This document shows positions 1-9,236 of a stretch of 64,000 nucleotides of DNA, piece after piece (within the stretch, counting starts at the first letter, position 1; each line of letters opens with the position of its first letter). Position numbers and translations under genes: made by a program. Origin of the DNA: Sulfurimicrobium lacus (GTDB taxonomy: Bacteria; Pseudomonadota; Gammaproteobacteria; Burkholderiales; Sulfuricellaceae); NCBI RefSeq assembly GCF_011764585.1, contig NZ_AP022853.1, forward strand, positions 2,525,501-2,589,500. Reading direction: 5' to 3'. Below the pieces are notes generated by a model. The model saw nothing but the letters and a program-made list of their open reading frames with translations. It searched no databases and was not told where the DNA came from.

Positions 1-2
1 CC

Positions 3-209
3 GAGCATTTTTCCGCCCTGGCAAGCCTGGAACTGGAAATCCTGCTGCTCGGTACCGGCTCGAAATTGTGCTTCCCTTCCCCGCGCCTGATTCAGGCCAT
101 GGCGCAACAAGGTATCGGGCTGGAAGCGATGGATACGTTCGCCGCCTGCCGCACCTACAATATTCTTGCGGGGGAAGGCAGGAAGGTTGCCGCGGCGCTG
201 ATGCTTTAG
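3..209 (+). CDS. Mth938-like domain protein, C-terminal part
   Basis: The gene enters from the left edge in frame 3 and ends at TAG 207-209, leaving 68 residues. The visible part reads EILLLGTGSKLCFPSP, then a helix with MAQQGIGLEAMDT, then ACRTYNILAGEGRKVAAALML at the end. This matches the C-terminal half of the small Mth938-like family (DUF498; related to NDUFAF3 and to bacterial proteins of about 125 aa). The biochemical role of the bacterial members is not established. The stop codon touches the first heptamer array, so the gene has almost no 3' flank of its own. The start and the N-terminal half lie outside the window. The family call is from motif recall, without an alignment. Confidence 0.75.
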   Translation, partial: EHFSALASLELEILLLGTGSKLCFPSPRLIQAMAQQGIGLEAMDTFAACRTYNILAGEGRKVAAALML

Positions 210-266
210 CTATCAGCTATCAGCTATCAGCTATCAGCTATCAGCTATCAGCTATCAGCTATCAGC
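208..266. repeat. Heptamer tandem array, AGCTATC x 8.4
   Basis: Eight perfect copies of AGCTATC run from 208 to 263, followed by a partial AGC. The array begins inside the stop codon of the preceding gene (TAG 207-209). It is the left half of a two-array arrangement with 285-389, separated by an 18-bp spacer. No coding role; reading through it gives the meaningless peptide pattern SYQLSAI. Confidence 0.95.
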
Positions 267-284
267 AAGAGCAGAACCGGTTTG

Positions 285-389
285 GCTGACTGCTGACTGC
301 TGACTGCTGACTGCTGACTGCTGACTGCTGACTGCTGACTGCTGACTGCTGACTGCTGACTGCTGACTGCTGACTGCTGACTGCTGACT
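285..389. repeat. Heptamer tandem array, GCTGACT x 15
   Basis: Fifteen perfect copies of GCTGACT fill 105 bp. The last copy overlaps the stop codon of the minus-strand gene yrfG (388-390). Relative to the array at 208-266 the sense of the unit is reversed (ATCAGCT on the left, GACTGCT on the right), so the two arms could pair at about five of every seven bases. Perfect copy identity suggests recent expansion by slippage, and copy number is likely to vary between isolates. Confidence 0.95.
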
Positions 390-1038
390 ATGGAAGAATG
401 TCGCGAAAATCCCTGATCGCCGCAAAATCCCCCACATCCTTGTCCGGCAGGCGCGTATCGGGCCGGTACACGGCCAGCAGGTGCGCGATGCCGTAATCCC
501 GCGCCGAGCGCAGCACCGGCAGGCTGTCATCCACCAGCAAGGTGCTCTGCGGCGCAAACGCTTCGACGGCCTGCAGCTTGTGCCAGAACTCGGGATGCTC
601 CTTGGGCACGCCGATGTCGTGGGCGCAAACCACGGCGTCGAAATAGCCGCTCAGACGGGTTCTCTCCATTTTCAGCGCCAGGCTTTTGTGGTGGGCGTTG
701 GTGACCAGCACGACTCTCTTTCCCGTTCCGCGCAATGCTGCCAGAAAGTCCACCACGTGGGGATGCACCGCGATGAGATGCGACACTTCTTCCTTCAGGC
801 GGGCGATGTCCAGCTGCAGTTCGCGGCTCCAGTAGTCCACGCAGTACCAGTTCATGGTCCCTGCCACCTTGTCGTAGCGCGGGGCAAGCTCCTCCCTGGC
901 GGCCTCATGGCTCAGGCCGCGTTGCTCGGCATAACGTTGCGGCACGTGCGTCAGCCAGAAGTGGTTATCGAAATGGAGGTCGAGCAAAGTCCCATCCATG
1001 TCCAAGAAAACGCTGTGTATGCCGGACCAGTCAATCAT
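388..1038 (-). CDS. yrfG: GMP/IMP nucleotidase, HAD family
   Basis: This 216-aa HAD hydrolase closely resembles E. coli YrfG, which dephosphorylates GMP and IMP. Motif I is FLDMDGTLLDLHFDN near residue 11, with the two catalytic aspartates. Motif II is VLVTNAH, motif III lysine is in GVPKEHPEFWH, and motif IV is LLVDDSLPVL. The TMNWYCVDYW stretch is a YrfG hallmark. It starts one base after the stop of the hybrid kinase (1040-4348), so the two are probably co-transcribed. Its stop codon lies within the last GCTGACT repeat unit, so the repeat supplies its 3' flank. It is cytosolic, with no signal sequence. The family call is firm; substrate preference is taken from the homologue. Confidence 0.88.
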   Translation of the reverse strand: MIDWSGIHSVFLDMDGTLLDLHFDNHFWLTHVPQRYAEQRGLSHEAAREELAPRYDKVAGTMNWYCVDYWSRELQLDIARLKEEVSHLIAVHPHVVDFLAALRGTGKRVVLVTNAHHKSLALKMERTRLSGYFDAVVCAHDIGVPKEHPEFWHKLQAVEAFAPQSTLLVDDSLPVLRSARDYGIAHLLAVYRPDTRLPDKDVGDFAAIRDFRDILP

Positions 1039-1039
1039 G

Positions 1040-4000
1040 TCACATCACCTCCAGGCGTTCATTCTTCGTGTCAAGGGCAAGGTCGACAGCAGCGAGAAAC
1101 TGATCCTGATTCAGCGGCTTCGCGAGGTAATTGCAGAAACCCGCTTTCAGGGATTTCTCGACCTGCTCAGCGGAGGCATCCGCTCCCATCGCGATCACCG
1201 GAACATCGCGCAAGCTATCGAATTCGCGCATCAGTTCCAAAGCATCGAAGCCGTCGAGGCCGGGTAAGTTCAAGTCCATCAGAATCAGATCCGGGGATTC
1301 GGACAATGCCATTCCCAGCGCCTGCTCTGCGCTGGTGGTGCAAGTCAGTAGAAGCTCAGGGCGGTGGCTCCTGATGAAACCATTTACCAGTTCGGCATTG
1401 GCCCGACCTTCTTCCACATAAAGCACGCGATGCGTCTGAGTTGTATCTCCGGAGTCAATTTCATCGCCCCCTTCACCCGCCATTTGGCTGTGCGATATCT
1501 CGTCATTACCGGGAAACACCTCTGGTATGTCGAGCCAGAAAGTAGTGCCCTGACCAACCTCGCTGATGACGCCCACACTCCCTCCCATCAATTCCGCAAG
1601 CCTCTTGACCACCGCCAGGCCTACGCCGGTGCCTTGCACATCGGTACCATCCGCTTCGAGGCGATTGAACGGCTGGAATAGCTCAGCCAGTTTGCTCTCC
1701 GGAATGCCTGGACCGGTGTCGCTCACGCTTACCCGTAACACGCCTCCTGGCATTTGTTCGCATTTCAGGTAAATTTCCCCGCCTTCGCGGTTGTATTTCA
1801 CAGCATTGGAAAGGTAGTTGAGGATGACCTGTTTAAGGCGGGTGTGATCGGCACGAACATGATGGGCGATGCAGGGCGTAATCTCGTCGTTCACCTGTAT
1901 ATGGCGTTCTGCAGCCAGCGGCATGAACAGACCGATGCATTCCCGCACCACTTCGGCCAGCAACAGGTCAGCCATTTGCATCTGCATCTTGCCGGCTTCG
2001 ATGCGAGACAGGTCGAGCACTTCATTCACCAGTTCCAGCAAATGCCACCCGGCTTTGGTGATCTGCTCGACGTTTTCCAACTGGGAAATAGTCAGCGGCT
2101 CTTCCACATCGCTTTCCAGCAACTGTCCAAAACCGAGAATCGCGTTCAATGGCGTGCGCAACTCATGACTCATGCGCGAGAGGAACTCCGACTTGGCACG
2201 GTTGGCTGTTTCCGCCGCGTCTTTGGCACGCATCAGTTCCGTTTCGGTCTGTTTGCGCGCCGTGATGTCGGTGCGTATGGAAACGTACTGGTAGGGTGAA
2301 CCGAGTGCATCCATAAACGGCACGATAGTGGTTGCCACCCAATAAATGTCACCGCCCTTTTTGCGGTTACAGACTTCTCCGTGCCAGACTTTTCCCGACA
2401 CGATCGTGGTCCACATTTCCTGGAAAAACGTGCGGTCGTGAAAGCCGGAATTGAGTATGCGGTGGTTCTGGCCCAGCAACTCTTCCCGTCCGTACTGGCT
2501 GATTTCACAGAACTTGTCGTTGGCGTATGTAATATTGCCCTGAGGATCGGCAATGGCAACGATGGAGTGTTGATCGAGGGCGAATTTCTGGCTTATCAAT
2601 TCAGCGGTAGTCTGCTCAAGGTCGTGGGCGTGGCGCGCCAGTGCTACTTCGAACTGCTCGCGCTCTGTGAGATGCTGCTTGAGCTTCTGATTCGCGTGGG
2701 TCAGTTCTTCCGTGCGCGCCGCGACGATCTGTTCCAGGGTTTCGTTGCTGCGCCCCAGTTCGGTGTAGCTACGGTTGAGCTCCAGAGCCATGGCATGAAA
2801 ATTTTGCAACAGTGCATCGATTTCCTGAATCGGGCTCGAATCGAGTCTGATCTCCTCGTCCCCCAGCAACCTGGCCTTGATATTGGCAGTGGCTTCCGCC
2901 AGTTTTTCCAGCGGCACTACCATGCGCCTGCTGAACATTGCCCCGAACAGGAAGGCCAGCATAATTCCGACCCACATCATCGCCATATTATTTATCAGGC
3001 GCTGTTGCAGTGCCTGATAATGAGGAAATGCCGGCATTTCAATATAGAGCGTCCAACCAGCCTCCGGCCCAACTTTCATTTCCTTGGTCAAATGGGCATT
3101 GCGTTCTTGTACAAAAGTCATGCTTTCGTCCGCGGACCGGACGAACCATGCGCCAAAGAGCGGGGCAAAGTAATCATGCACCGGCGGCATGATTTCCATG
3201 GGCAACAGCTTATTGCGAGTAGTGGCGATCACACGGCGCTCACGGCTGAGCAAGGTAATCTCCACGCCACTCGCATGAGCATGCGTTTCCAGCAGTTTTA
3301 TAATTTCAGTCATTCGCGCCACTACCGTGACATGGCCGTCCTGCTCACTTCCACCTGACGTGGCTGCTGTCTTCAGGGCAACACTAATGCCCAACATCGG
3401 TTGGTGACTTGCTTTGTCCATGAATACAGGGGAAAAATCCGGTTGCAATATGCTTCTCGGCGCATGAACTCCCAGCTGACCAAACAGACCCTCGCCCCTT
3501 CCCGCGCCATGGGGCGCACGGGCAAGCACCACACCGTCGTCATTGCTTACCTGCATGGCCGCCACATCACCCTCCAATGACATGCTCCGGTCGAGCATTC
3601 GTTGCAGTTGAGGTGACGACAACGTTTCGGCCGAAATGGCAATGAAATGTGCCAATCGAACACGTTGTTCACGCCATTCGGACACATCCCCGCCGATGTC
3701 TTTCGAAATATCATCCAGATGATGCCGTATAGTCGACTCAAGGCGCTTCATTTCATCCTCCCGGTTGAGCAGGATGATTAAAAAAACACAAAAAATCAGG
3801 ACAGATGCCAGCAGGTTGGTCGCGATGCGATACAGCGGAATCCGTTCCGTTATATCCGTCATACCGACCCAGCGTCGCAGCGGCAGAAAATCGAGGATCA
3901 GGCTTGCCACCAGTGCATTGAAAATACCATTAAACCCTTGAATCATTGCATAATAAGATGCTCCGGAGAAATCACTGTGGTGCAGCCAGACCGCTGCGCC

Positions 4001-4348
4001 CCATAGCAAGGGCATCCCAAGAGCCAGCCAGAAAGCCCCATCGATCAGGGCCAGGTTTCTGCCTTTGCCGCGCAATGCCAGCCCGACTACTACAGGCTCC
4101 AGTAGCATCAACGCAATGGTAAAAGAAGGCGCCGATTCAAACGCCAGAAAACCCGCTGCTGCTGCTGCAACTGCCCAGCCCATGCCAAACAGGCGCAAGG
4201 CAAGGAGCGTGACAATACTGCCAAATGCAAAACTGGCACCGATAAAGAGGTGGAGATGGTAGTAGCTGGCGGCATAGGCCAAGAAGACCAAGGCCAGGCG
4301 AGCCGCCATGAAACGCGATGCGAATGTACTAAAAGAGGGGGTGAGCAA
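1040..4348 (-). CDS. Membrane-bound hybrid sensor histidine kinase/response regulator
   Basis: The protein has 1102 aa. The first ~200 residues contain several hydrophobic helices resembling an integral-membrane sensing module. An extracytoplasmic Cache-like part follows (about 200-430), then another membrane segment (NNMAMMWVGIMLAFLFGAMF), a HAMP-like linker, a coiled coil, and a PAS domain near 600-720 with its PAC end (YVSIRTDITARK). HisKA carries the phospho-histidine in SHELRTPLNAILGFG. The ATPase has NYLSNAVKYN, DTGPGIP and GTGVGLAVVKRLAE. The C-terminal receiver has phospho-acceptor DLILMDLNLPG and lysine in YLAKPLN; its acidic pocket reads VEE rather than the usual DD. It is followed directly by yrfG. 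The signal sensed cannot be told from sequence. Confidence 0.88.
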   Translation of the reverse strand: MLTPSFSTFASRFMAARLALVFLAYAASYYHLHLFIGASFAFGSIVTLLALRLFGMGWAVAAAAAGFLAFESAPSFTIALMLLEPVVVGLALRGKGRNLALIDGAFWLALGMPLLWGAAVWLHHSDFSGASYYAMIQGFNGIFNALVASLILDFLPLRRWVGMTDITERIPLYRIATNLLASVLIFCVFLIILLNREDEMKRLESTIRHHLDDISKDIGGDVSEWREQRVRLAHFIAISAETLSSPQLQRMLDRSMSLEGDVAAMQVSNDDGVVLARAPHGAGRGEGLFGQLGVHAPRSILQPDFSPVFMDKASHQPMLGISVALKTAATSGGSEQDGHVTVVARMTEIIKLLETHAHASGVEITLLSRERRVIATTRNKLLPMEIMPPVHDYFAPLFGAWFVRSADESMTFVQERNAHLTKEMKVGPEAGWTLYIEMPAFPHYQALQQRLINNMAMMWVGIMLAFLFGAMFSRRMVVPLEKLAEATANIKARLLGDEEIRLDSSPIQEIDALLQNFHAMALELNRSYTELGRSNETLEQIVAARTEELTHANQKLKQHLTEREQFEVALARHAHDLEQTTAELISQKFALDQHSIVAIADPQGNITYANDKFCEISQYGREELLGQNHRILNSGFHDRTFFQEMWTTIVSGKVWHGEVCNRKKGGDIYWVATTIVPFMDALGSPYQYVSIRTDITARKQTETELMRAKDAAETANRAKSEFLSRMSHELRTPLNAILGFGQLLESDVEEPLTISQLENVEQITKAGWHLLELVNEVLDLSRIEAGKMQMQMADLLLAEVVRECIGLFMPLAAERHIQVNDEITPCIAHHVRADHTRLKQVILNYLSNAVKYNREGGEIYLKCEQMPGGVLRVSVSDTGPGIPESKLAELFQPFNRLEADGTDVQGTGVGLAVVKRLAELMGGSVGVISEVGQGTTFWLDIPEVFPGNDEISHSQMAGEGGDEIDSGDTTQTHRVLYVEEGRANAELVNGFIRSHRPELLLTCTTSAEQALGMALSESPDLILMDLNLPGLDGFDALELMREFDSLRDVPVIAMGADASAEQVEKSLKAGFCNYLAKPLNQDQFLAAVDLALDTKNERLEVM

Positions 4349-4748
4349 TGTAACCCTTCATGAGGAACCGAATCGACCGTTTCAAAGGCTTCTGGGCCTG
4401 CTTACTTAAATAACACAATGGATGTTCCTGCCCCTTAGGTAGCTAAGATATTGCCTGAACTTGATGACTAGTGCAGCATCCTTGTTTTTACCACGGCAAT
4501 TGTTCGGCTTCTAAGCATATTCCTGATATATTATTGAGGTTTTAGGAACTGGTCTAGATTCTGGATTTGATTGAATCAAATTAATCGGACATCAAGATCG
4601 CATCCAAATTTTGTCATAATCCATACAATAAATAAAAGACAAAATCGCCCGGAACTACACCGTAAATATTTCTGATATATAAAGTTATTGCGAAATTCGC
4701 AATTTTGGCTTGTACTGTTACTTAGAGCCAAAAAGGAATCAAAACAAA
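4349..4748. other. AT-rich divergent intergenic region
   Basis: These 400 bp separate the hybrid kinase (leftward) from the first MCP (rightward). They are markedly more AT-rich than the flanking genes and must hold both promoters. The only clear structure I see is the palindrome at 4688-4702. A short stretch TATAAAGTTA at 4677-4686 resembles the -35 half of a flagellar-type promoter, but no good -10 follows. No coding sequence is convincing here. Confidence 0.6.
4688..4702. promoter_or_regulatory. Perfect inverted repeat TTGCGAA-A-TTCGCAA
   Basis: A 7-bp perfect dyad with a one-base spacer lies 46 bp before the preferred GTG start of the MCP at 4749. Size and position fit an operator for a dimeric regulator. 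The regulator is unknown and I did not find a second copy in the window. Confidence 0.45.
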
Positions 4749-6017
4749 GTGAATTCAAGCTCAAAGCCTTATTTTTTCATCAAAGCCATGATTGCCGGCA
4801 TCATCTTGGGGCTGCTTGCTGTGGTCATGGAGTGGTTGTTCGGCAACCTCGGCGATTATTCGCATATTGTTGAAAATCTGGTACATCTGTCGCTGATCGG
4901 ATGTGTCTATTTTGGCTGGGCGCTGATATTCAAAATCACGCTCGACAAGTCTGCGCGCCGGGAAGAAGCCAGGTGGGCAGAGACCGATGCGAACCTCAAG
5001 TCCCTCACCCACAAAACCCAAACCCTTTTCACACAACTCAACGACCAGACCACCGAACAAATTTCCGGCATCAAGCAGGAAATCAAGCAGACCCAGGACA
5101 TCCTCACCGATGCAATAAGCAAGCTGGTAAACAGCTTCACCGGGATGGAATCCCACACGCGCGAGCAGCAGCGCCTCGCCCTCGAGCTCACCGCAAGCGA
5201 TGATAAACATCACAACGGCGCCATGTCCCAGCAGGCCAGTTTCGAAGATTTCATCAATGAAACCTCCCAGACCCTTTCCACTTTCGTGGAAACCACGGTG
5301 GAAACCAGCAAGATCGGCATGTCCCTGGTGGAGATGATGGACAACATCAAGAGCGACGTTGACAAAATCATGGGGGCACTCGATGAAATCCAGGGCATTT
5401 CGCAACAAACCAACCTGCTCGCGCTCAATGCTGCCATCGAAGCCGCTCGCGCTGGCGAGGCGGGACGCGGTTTTGCCGTGGTGGCCGACGAGGTGCGCAA
5501 ACTTTCGAGTCGCTCAAACAGTTTCAGCAGCCTGATCGGTGAGAGCATGAGAACCGTCAACATCTCGGTAACGGATGCGGAAAAAGCCATTAACGCAATG
5601 GCGTCCAAGGACATGAACTTTGCCCTCCAATCCAAAACACGCGTACAGGGAATGATGCTTGAGATCTCCGGCATCAACAACAAGATGTCGTCAACCGCGG
5701 AACAGCTTTCTGCCATTTCGCGGGAAGTGGATCAGGATGTGCGCGTGGCGATAACTTCGCTGCAATTTCAGGACTTGTCCACGCAACTCCTTTCCCATAT
5801 TCAGGGTCGAGTGGAGGCAATCGAGGCAATGCTCGGGAGCCTGGCTTCGATTTCGGTAAGCGAAAACGGGGCGATCGTCGACCCGGCGGATGATTCCAGT
5901 CAACGCCTTGAGCGCTTTCAGCAGGCGATTGACGAGGCGACCGAAACGATCAGGCAATTGAAGCACAATCCTGTGACGCAAGAGCAGATGGCGGCTGGCG
6001 ATATCGAACTGTTCTAA
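4749..6017 (+). CDS. Methyl-accepting chemotaxis protein, short two-TM type
   Basis: A 422-aa receptor. GTG 4749 is preferred because AAGGAA (4733-4738) sits 10 nt upstream; an in-frame TTG at 4710 lacks a ribosome site. Two membrane segments ([20 protein letters not shown] and [18 protein letters not shown]) are joined by a very short loop, so there is almost no periplasmic sensor. A coiled-coil region follows, then the MCP signalling hairpin with tip [19 protein letters not shown] and [14 protein letters not shown]. The C-terminus is GDIELF, unlike the CheR-docking pentapeptide of the next MCP but similar to the end of CheD (EVELFT). It is first in the chemotaxis run, 53 bp before cheY. It probably reports membrane or intracellular state rather than an external ligand. 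Confidence 0.88.
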   Translation: MNSSSKPYFFIKAMIAGIILGLLAVVMEWLFGNLGDYSHIVENLVHLSLIGCVYFGWALIFKITLDKSARREEARWAETDANLKSLTHKTQTLFTQLNDQTTEQISGIKQEIKQTQDILTDAISKLVNSFTGMESHTREQQRLALELTASDDKHHNGAMSQQASFEDFINETSQTLSTFVETTVETSKIGMSLVEMMDNIKSDVDKIMGALDEIQGISQQTNLLALNAAIEAARAGEAGRGFAVVADEVRKLSSRSNSFSSLIGESMRTVNISVTDAEKAINAMASKDMNFALQSKTRVQGMMLEISGINNKMSSTAEQLSAISREVDQDVRVAITSLQFQDLSTQLLSHIQGRVEAIEAMLGSLASISVSENGAIVDPADDSSQRLERFQQAIDEATETIRQLKHNPVTQEQMAAGDIELF

Positions 6018-6070
6018 TTCGAACGGCAGGTTTCCAGAATATATTTTACAAAAAGGACGGAGCATTTTTC

Positions 6071-6436
6071 ATGGCTAAAACAATTCTTGCGGTGGACGAT
6101 TCGGCCTCCATCCGGCAAATGGTCTCCTTCACTCTGAAGAGCGCCGGTTATGAAATCACCGAAGCGGTGGATGGGCAGGACGGGCTTAACAAGGCCAAGA
6201 GCAAGTCTTTCAACCTGATCCTCACCGACCAGAACATGCCCAATATGGACGGTCTCTCCCTGATCAAGAACCTGCGCGCCATGCCGAACTACAAAACGGT
6301 TCCGATCCTGATGCTCACCACCGAATCGGGCGACACCATGAAAATGCAGGGCAAGGCGGCCGGCGCTACCGGCTGGCTGGTCAAGCCTTTCGATCCGGCA
6401 AAACTGGTTGAAGTGGTTAAAAAAGTCATCGGTTAA
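6071..6436 (+). CDS. cheY: Chemotaxis response regulator CheY
   Basis: A 121-aa single receiver domain. It has acidic pocket D9/D10 (VDDS), phospho-acceptor D53 (ILTDQNMPNMDG), T83 in MLTTES and K105 in WLVKPF, so all catalytic residues are present. Phosphorylated by CheA, it would bind the flagellar switch protein FliM. The ribosome site AAAAGGACGG lies just upstream. It sits between an MCP and cheA, as is common in betaproteobacterial che clusters. No cheZ or other CheY phosphatase gene is present in the window, so dephosphorylation must rely on an unlinked gene or on intrinsic turnover. Confidence 0.95.
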   Translation: MAKTILAVDDSASIRQMVSFTLKSAGYEITEAVDGQDGLNKAKSKSFNLILTDQNMPNMDGLSLIKNLRAMPNYKTVPILMLTTESGDTMKMQGKAAGATGWLVKPFDPAKLVEVVKKVIG

Positions 6437-6448
6437 GACTCGGGAGGG

Positions 6449-6583
6449 GTGAGAAGGTGAGGGGTGAGGCGGAAATTCAAAACCGCAAGGGTCTTGCCCG
6501 CCAAGGGCCCGCCCGTTCCGGGCGACCTTGGCGTCAAAAACACGCGCTGAACCAGGTTTTACCCCTTACGCCCCACACCTAAC
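6449..6583. repeat. Inverted degenerate heptamer arms between cheY and cheA
   Basis: The left arm holds GTGAGAA (6449-6455), GTGAGGG (6457-6463) and GTGAGGC (6464-6470). The right arm holds four in-phase heptamers, GTTTTAC, CCCTTAC, GCCCCAC and ACCTAAC (6556-6583), whose complements read GTTAGGT, GTGGGGC, GTAAGGG and GTAAAAC. The arms face each other across about 85 bp. The arrangement parallels the GCTGA-type arrays elsewhere but uses a different unit. It is the largest gap in the cheY-cheA part of the cluster. Confidence 0.65.
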
Positions 6584-6598
6584 GCCAACGGAATCATC

Positions 6599-8719
6599 AT
6601 GACTATCGACATGAGCCAGTTTTACCAGGTGTTCTTCGACGAAACCGCGGAGCATCTGGCGCAAATGGAAAGCCTGCTGGTCGGGCTGGACATCAGCTCT
6701 CCCAATCTCGACGACCTCAACGCCATTTTTCGGGCCGCCCACTCCATCAAGGGCGGCAGCGGCACTTTCGGCTTTACGGACATGACCGAAGTGACGCACA
6801 TTCTGGAAAATCTGCTCGATCGACTGCGCAAGGAAGAAATCCCCTTGCGCGACGAAATGGTGGATGCCTTCCTGCAAGCCGGAGACATTCTTAAAGCGCA
6901 GCTCGACGCACACCAGAATGGTGGAGATGTCGATCCGGAAACCATCCGGGAGGTGTGCGAACGCCTCAAGCGCCTGGCCGTCGGGGAAAGCGCGCCCGCC
7001 AGCCCCCCCACATCACCCGAATCGGCAGCGCTCGAGTTGCCGGGCTCAAGCCAGCACTTCGAAATCACTTACACACCCGACGCTGCAACCGCTACAGACC
7101 CGGACCGACTAAACAACCTTTACGCCGAGTTGGGCAGGCTCGGCCAACTGGAAATAATCGACACGGCCGGCGCAGAGAAAAAATTGCGCCTCGCCACAAC
7201 GGCAGACGAAAACGAAATCCGCGATATATTTTCCTTCATCGCCGAGCCGGACCAGTTCGGTATCGTGGGCGAGGTTGCGCAAGCGCCCTCCTCCACAACC
7301 GAAGAAGATGACGGATACGGATTTTTCACCGATGATCTGCCGGCAGTTGAGGAAGCCGACCCGGGTTACGGTTTTTTTGCGCCGATGGATGAAATCCAGG
7401 CGCAAAAGGAAGAACAGCAGGGTTACGGCTTTTTCGATGAGCCTCCAGCACCCGAACCGGCAGCGAAAGTCGAGCCCAAGCCGGAAACCACGCCGCCTGC
7501 GGCGGCGAAATATGGCCGGCGCGAAAACGACAAAGTTGGCACCGTTGCATCCACAGCCGAGTCTTCCATCCGCGTAAGCGTGGAAAAAGTCGATCAGCTC
7601 ATCAACCTGGTGGGCGAACTGGTCATCACCCAGGCCATGCTCGCACAGACGGCAAGCAAGGTGGATCCCGTCGTATTCGAGCAACTGCTCGATGGCATGG
7701 GCCAACTGGAACGAAATACCCGCGATCTGCAGGAATCGGTGATGTCGATCCGCATGATGCCGATCAGTTTCGTCTTCAGCCGTTTCCCCCGCGTGGTGCG
7801 GGAACTCGCCAACAAGCTGAACAAACAGGTGGAACTCAAAACCCTGGGAGAAGGCACCGAACTGGACAAGGGACTGATCGAAAAACTGGCCGACCCGCTG
7901 ACCCACCTGATACGCAACAGCCTGGATCACGGCATTGAAGAGCCCGAGCAGCGCATCTCGCAGGGCAAGGACCCCAAAGGTACGATCACCCTGAGCGCAG
8001 CGCACCAGGGCGGCAACATCGTGATCGAAGTCAGCGACGATGGCGCGGGCCTCAACCGCGAGAAGATATTGGCCAAAGCAGCGGAAAAAGGCCTTCCTGT
8101 AGCCGACAATATAAGCGACCAGGACGTGTGGCAGCTTATTTTCGCGCCCGGATTCTCCACAGCAGCCGTGGTGACGGATGTTTCGGGTCGCGGCGTGGGC
8201 ATGGATGTGGTGAAGCGCAACATCCACGAAATGGGCGGCCGCGTCGAGATCGGTTCCGCGCTCGGTGTGGGCACGCGCATGACCATCCGCCTGCCGCTTA
8301 CCCTGGCGATTCTGGATGGCATGTCCATCGGTGTAGGTAACGAGGTCTACATCCTTCCGCTTACCTTCATTGTCGAGTCGCTACAGCCGGCCGCTGCCGA
8401 TATCAAGACCGTCGCCGGCCAGGGGCGCGTGGTTCAGGTACGCGGAGAATATCTGCCACTGATCGCCCTGCATCAGGTTTTCAACATCACGCCCAAGATC
8501 AGCGAACCTCACAATGGCATCCTGGTACTGCTGGAAACGGAAGGCAAGAAAATCGCCCTGTTCGTGGATGAGCTGCTAGGACAACACCAGGTCGTGATCA
8601 AGAGCATGGAATCGAATTACCGCAAAGTACCAGGGGTTTCCGGCGCCACCATCATGGGCGACGGCAAAGTCGCGCTGATTCTCGATATCGGCGCGCTGGT
8701 TCACATCGCACAAAGCTAA
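6599..8719 (+). CDS. cheA: Chemotaxis histidine kinase CheA
   Basis: A 706-aa kinase with one N-terminal Hpt domain (phospho-site H48 in RAAHSIKGGSGTFGF). A long linker of about residues 135-320 replaces a recognisable P2 domain. The P3 dimerisation helices follow (VDQLINLVGELVITQAML), then the HATPase (HLIRNSLDHGIE, DDGAGLNREK, GRGVGMDVVKRNI) and the CheW-like P5 domain to the end. The linker contains three copies of the pentapeptide GYGFF at residues 239, 256 and 275, each in an acidic/proline-rich context. CheA autophosphorylates under receptor control and passes phosphate to CheY and CheB. CheW starts 18 bp downstream, implying one transcript. Confidence 0.95.
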   Translation: MTIDMSQFYQVFFDETAEHLAQMESLLVGLDISSPNLDDLNAIFRAAHSIKGGSGTFGFTDMTEVTHILENLLDRLRKEEIPLRDEMVDAFLQAGDILKAQLDAHQNGGDVDPETIREVCERLKRLAVGESAPASPPTSPESAALELPGSSQHFEITYTPDAATATDPDRLNNLYAELGRLGQLEIIDTAGAEKKLRLATTADENEIRDIFSFIAEPDQFGIVGEVAQAPSSTTEEDDGYGFFTDDLPAVEEADPGYGFFAPMDEIQAQKEEQQGYGFFDEPPAPEPAAKVEPKPETTPPAAAKYGRRENDKVGTVASTAESSIRVSVEKVDQLINLVGELVITQAMLAQTASKVDPVVFEQLLDGMGQLERNTRDLQESVMSIRMMPISFVFSRFPRVVRELANKLNKQVELKTLGEGTELDKGLIEKLADPLTHLIRNSLDHGIEEPEQRISQGKDPKGTITLSAAHQGGNIVIEVSDDGAGLNREKILAKAAEKGLPVADNISDQDVWQLIFAPGFSTAAVVTDVSGRGVGMDVVKRNIHEMGGRVEIGSALGVGTRMTIRLPLTLAILDGMSIGVGNEVYILPLTFIVESLQPAAADIKTVAGQGRVVQVRGEYLPLIALHQVFNITPKISEPHNGILVLLETEGKKIALFVDELLGQHQVVIKSMESNYRKVPGVSGATIMGDGKVALILDIGALVHIAQS

Positions 8720-8737
8720 CCTCACTCAGGAGGCAAC

Positions 8738-9217
8738 ATGCAGGAAGAACAAAAAAGTAGCGGCAGCACCCAGGAATTGCTGACATTCACCCTGGGCGGA
8801 GAAGAATACGGGCTGGACATTCTAAAAGTGCAGGAAATCCGCGGCTACGATGCGGTAACCGCGATTGCCAACACGCCGGAATTCATCCGCGGCGTGATCA
8901 ACCTGCGCGGCATCATCGTGCCTATCGTCGACATGCGCATCAAGTTCAACCTGGGCCACGCCGAATACAACGAATTGACCGTGGTCATCATCCTCAACGT
9001 CGCCGGCCGGGTGATCGGCATGGTGGTGGACGGCGTCTCGGACGTGATCAGTCTCAGCGCCGACCAGGTCAAACCGGCGCCGGAATTCGGTTCCGCCATC
9101 GACACCAAATACGTCATGGGACTCGGCACGGTGGACGACCGCATGCTGATCCTGGTGGACATCGAAAAACTAATGACCAGCCGCGATATGGAACTGGTCG
9201 AGTCGGTAAGCGAATAA
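8738..9217 (+). CDS. cheW: Chemotaxis coupling protein CheW
   Basis: A 159-aa CheW-fold protein that links receptors to CheA in the membrane array. Typical segments are [53 protein letters not shown] and [20 protein letters not shown] strong ribosome site AGGAGG is placed 6 nt before the ATG. It is 19 bp ahead of the large MCP and clearly belongs to the same operon as cheA. Confidence 0.95.
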   Translation: MQEEQKSSGSTQELLTFTLGGEEYGLDILKVQEIRGYDAVTAIANTPEFIRGVINLRGIIVPIVDMRIKFNLGHAEYNELTVVIILNVAGRVIGMVVDGVSDVISLSADQVKPAPEFGSAIDTKYVMGLGTVDDRMLILVDIEKLMTSRDMELVESVSE

Positions 9218-9236
9218 CAATCTCTAAGGGAAAAAC

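Noticed and set aside
208-389. CRISPR array
   Set aside because: Units are 7 bp, contiguous and without spacers; no cas genes nearby.
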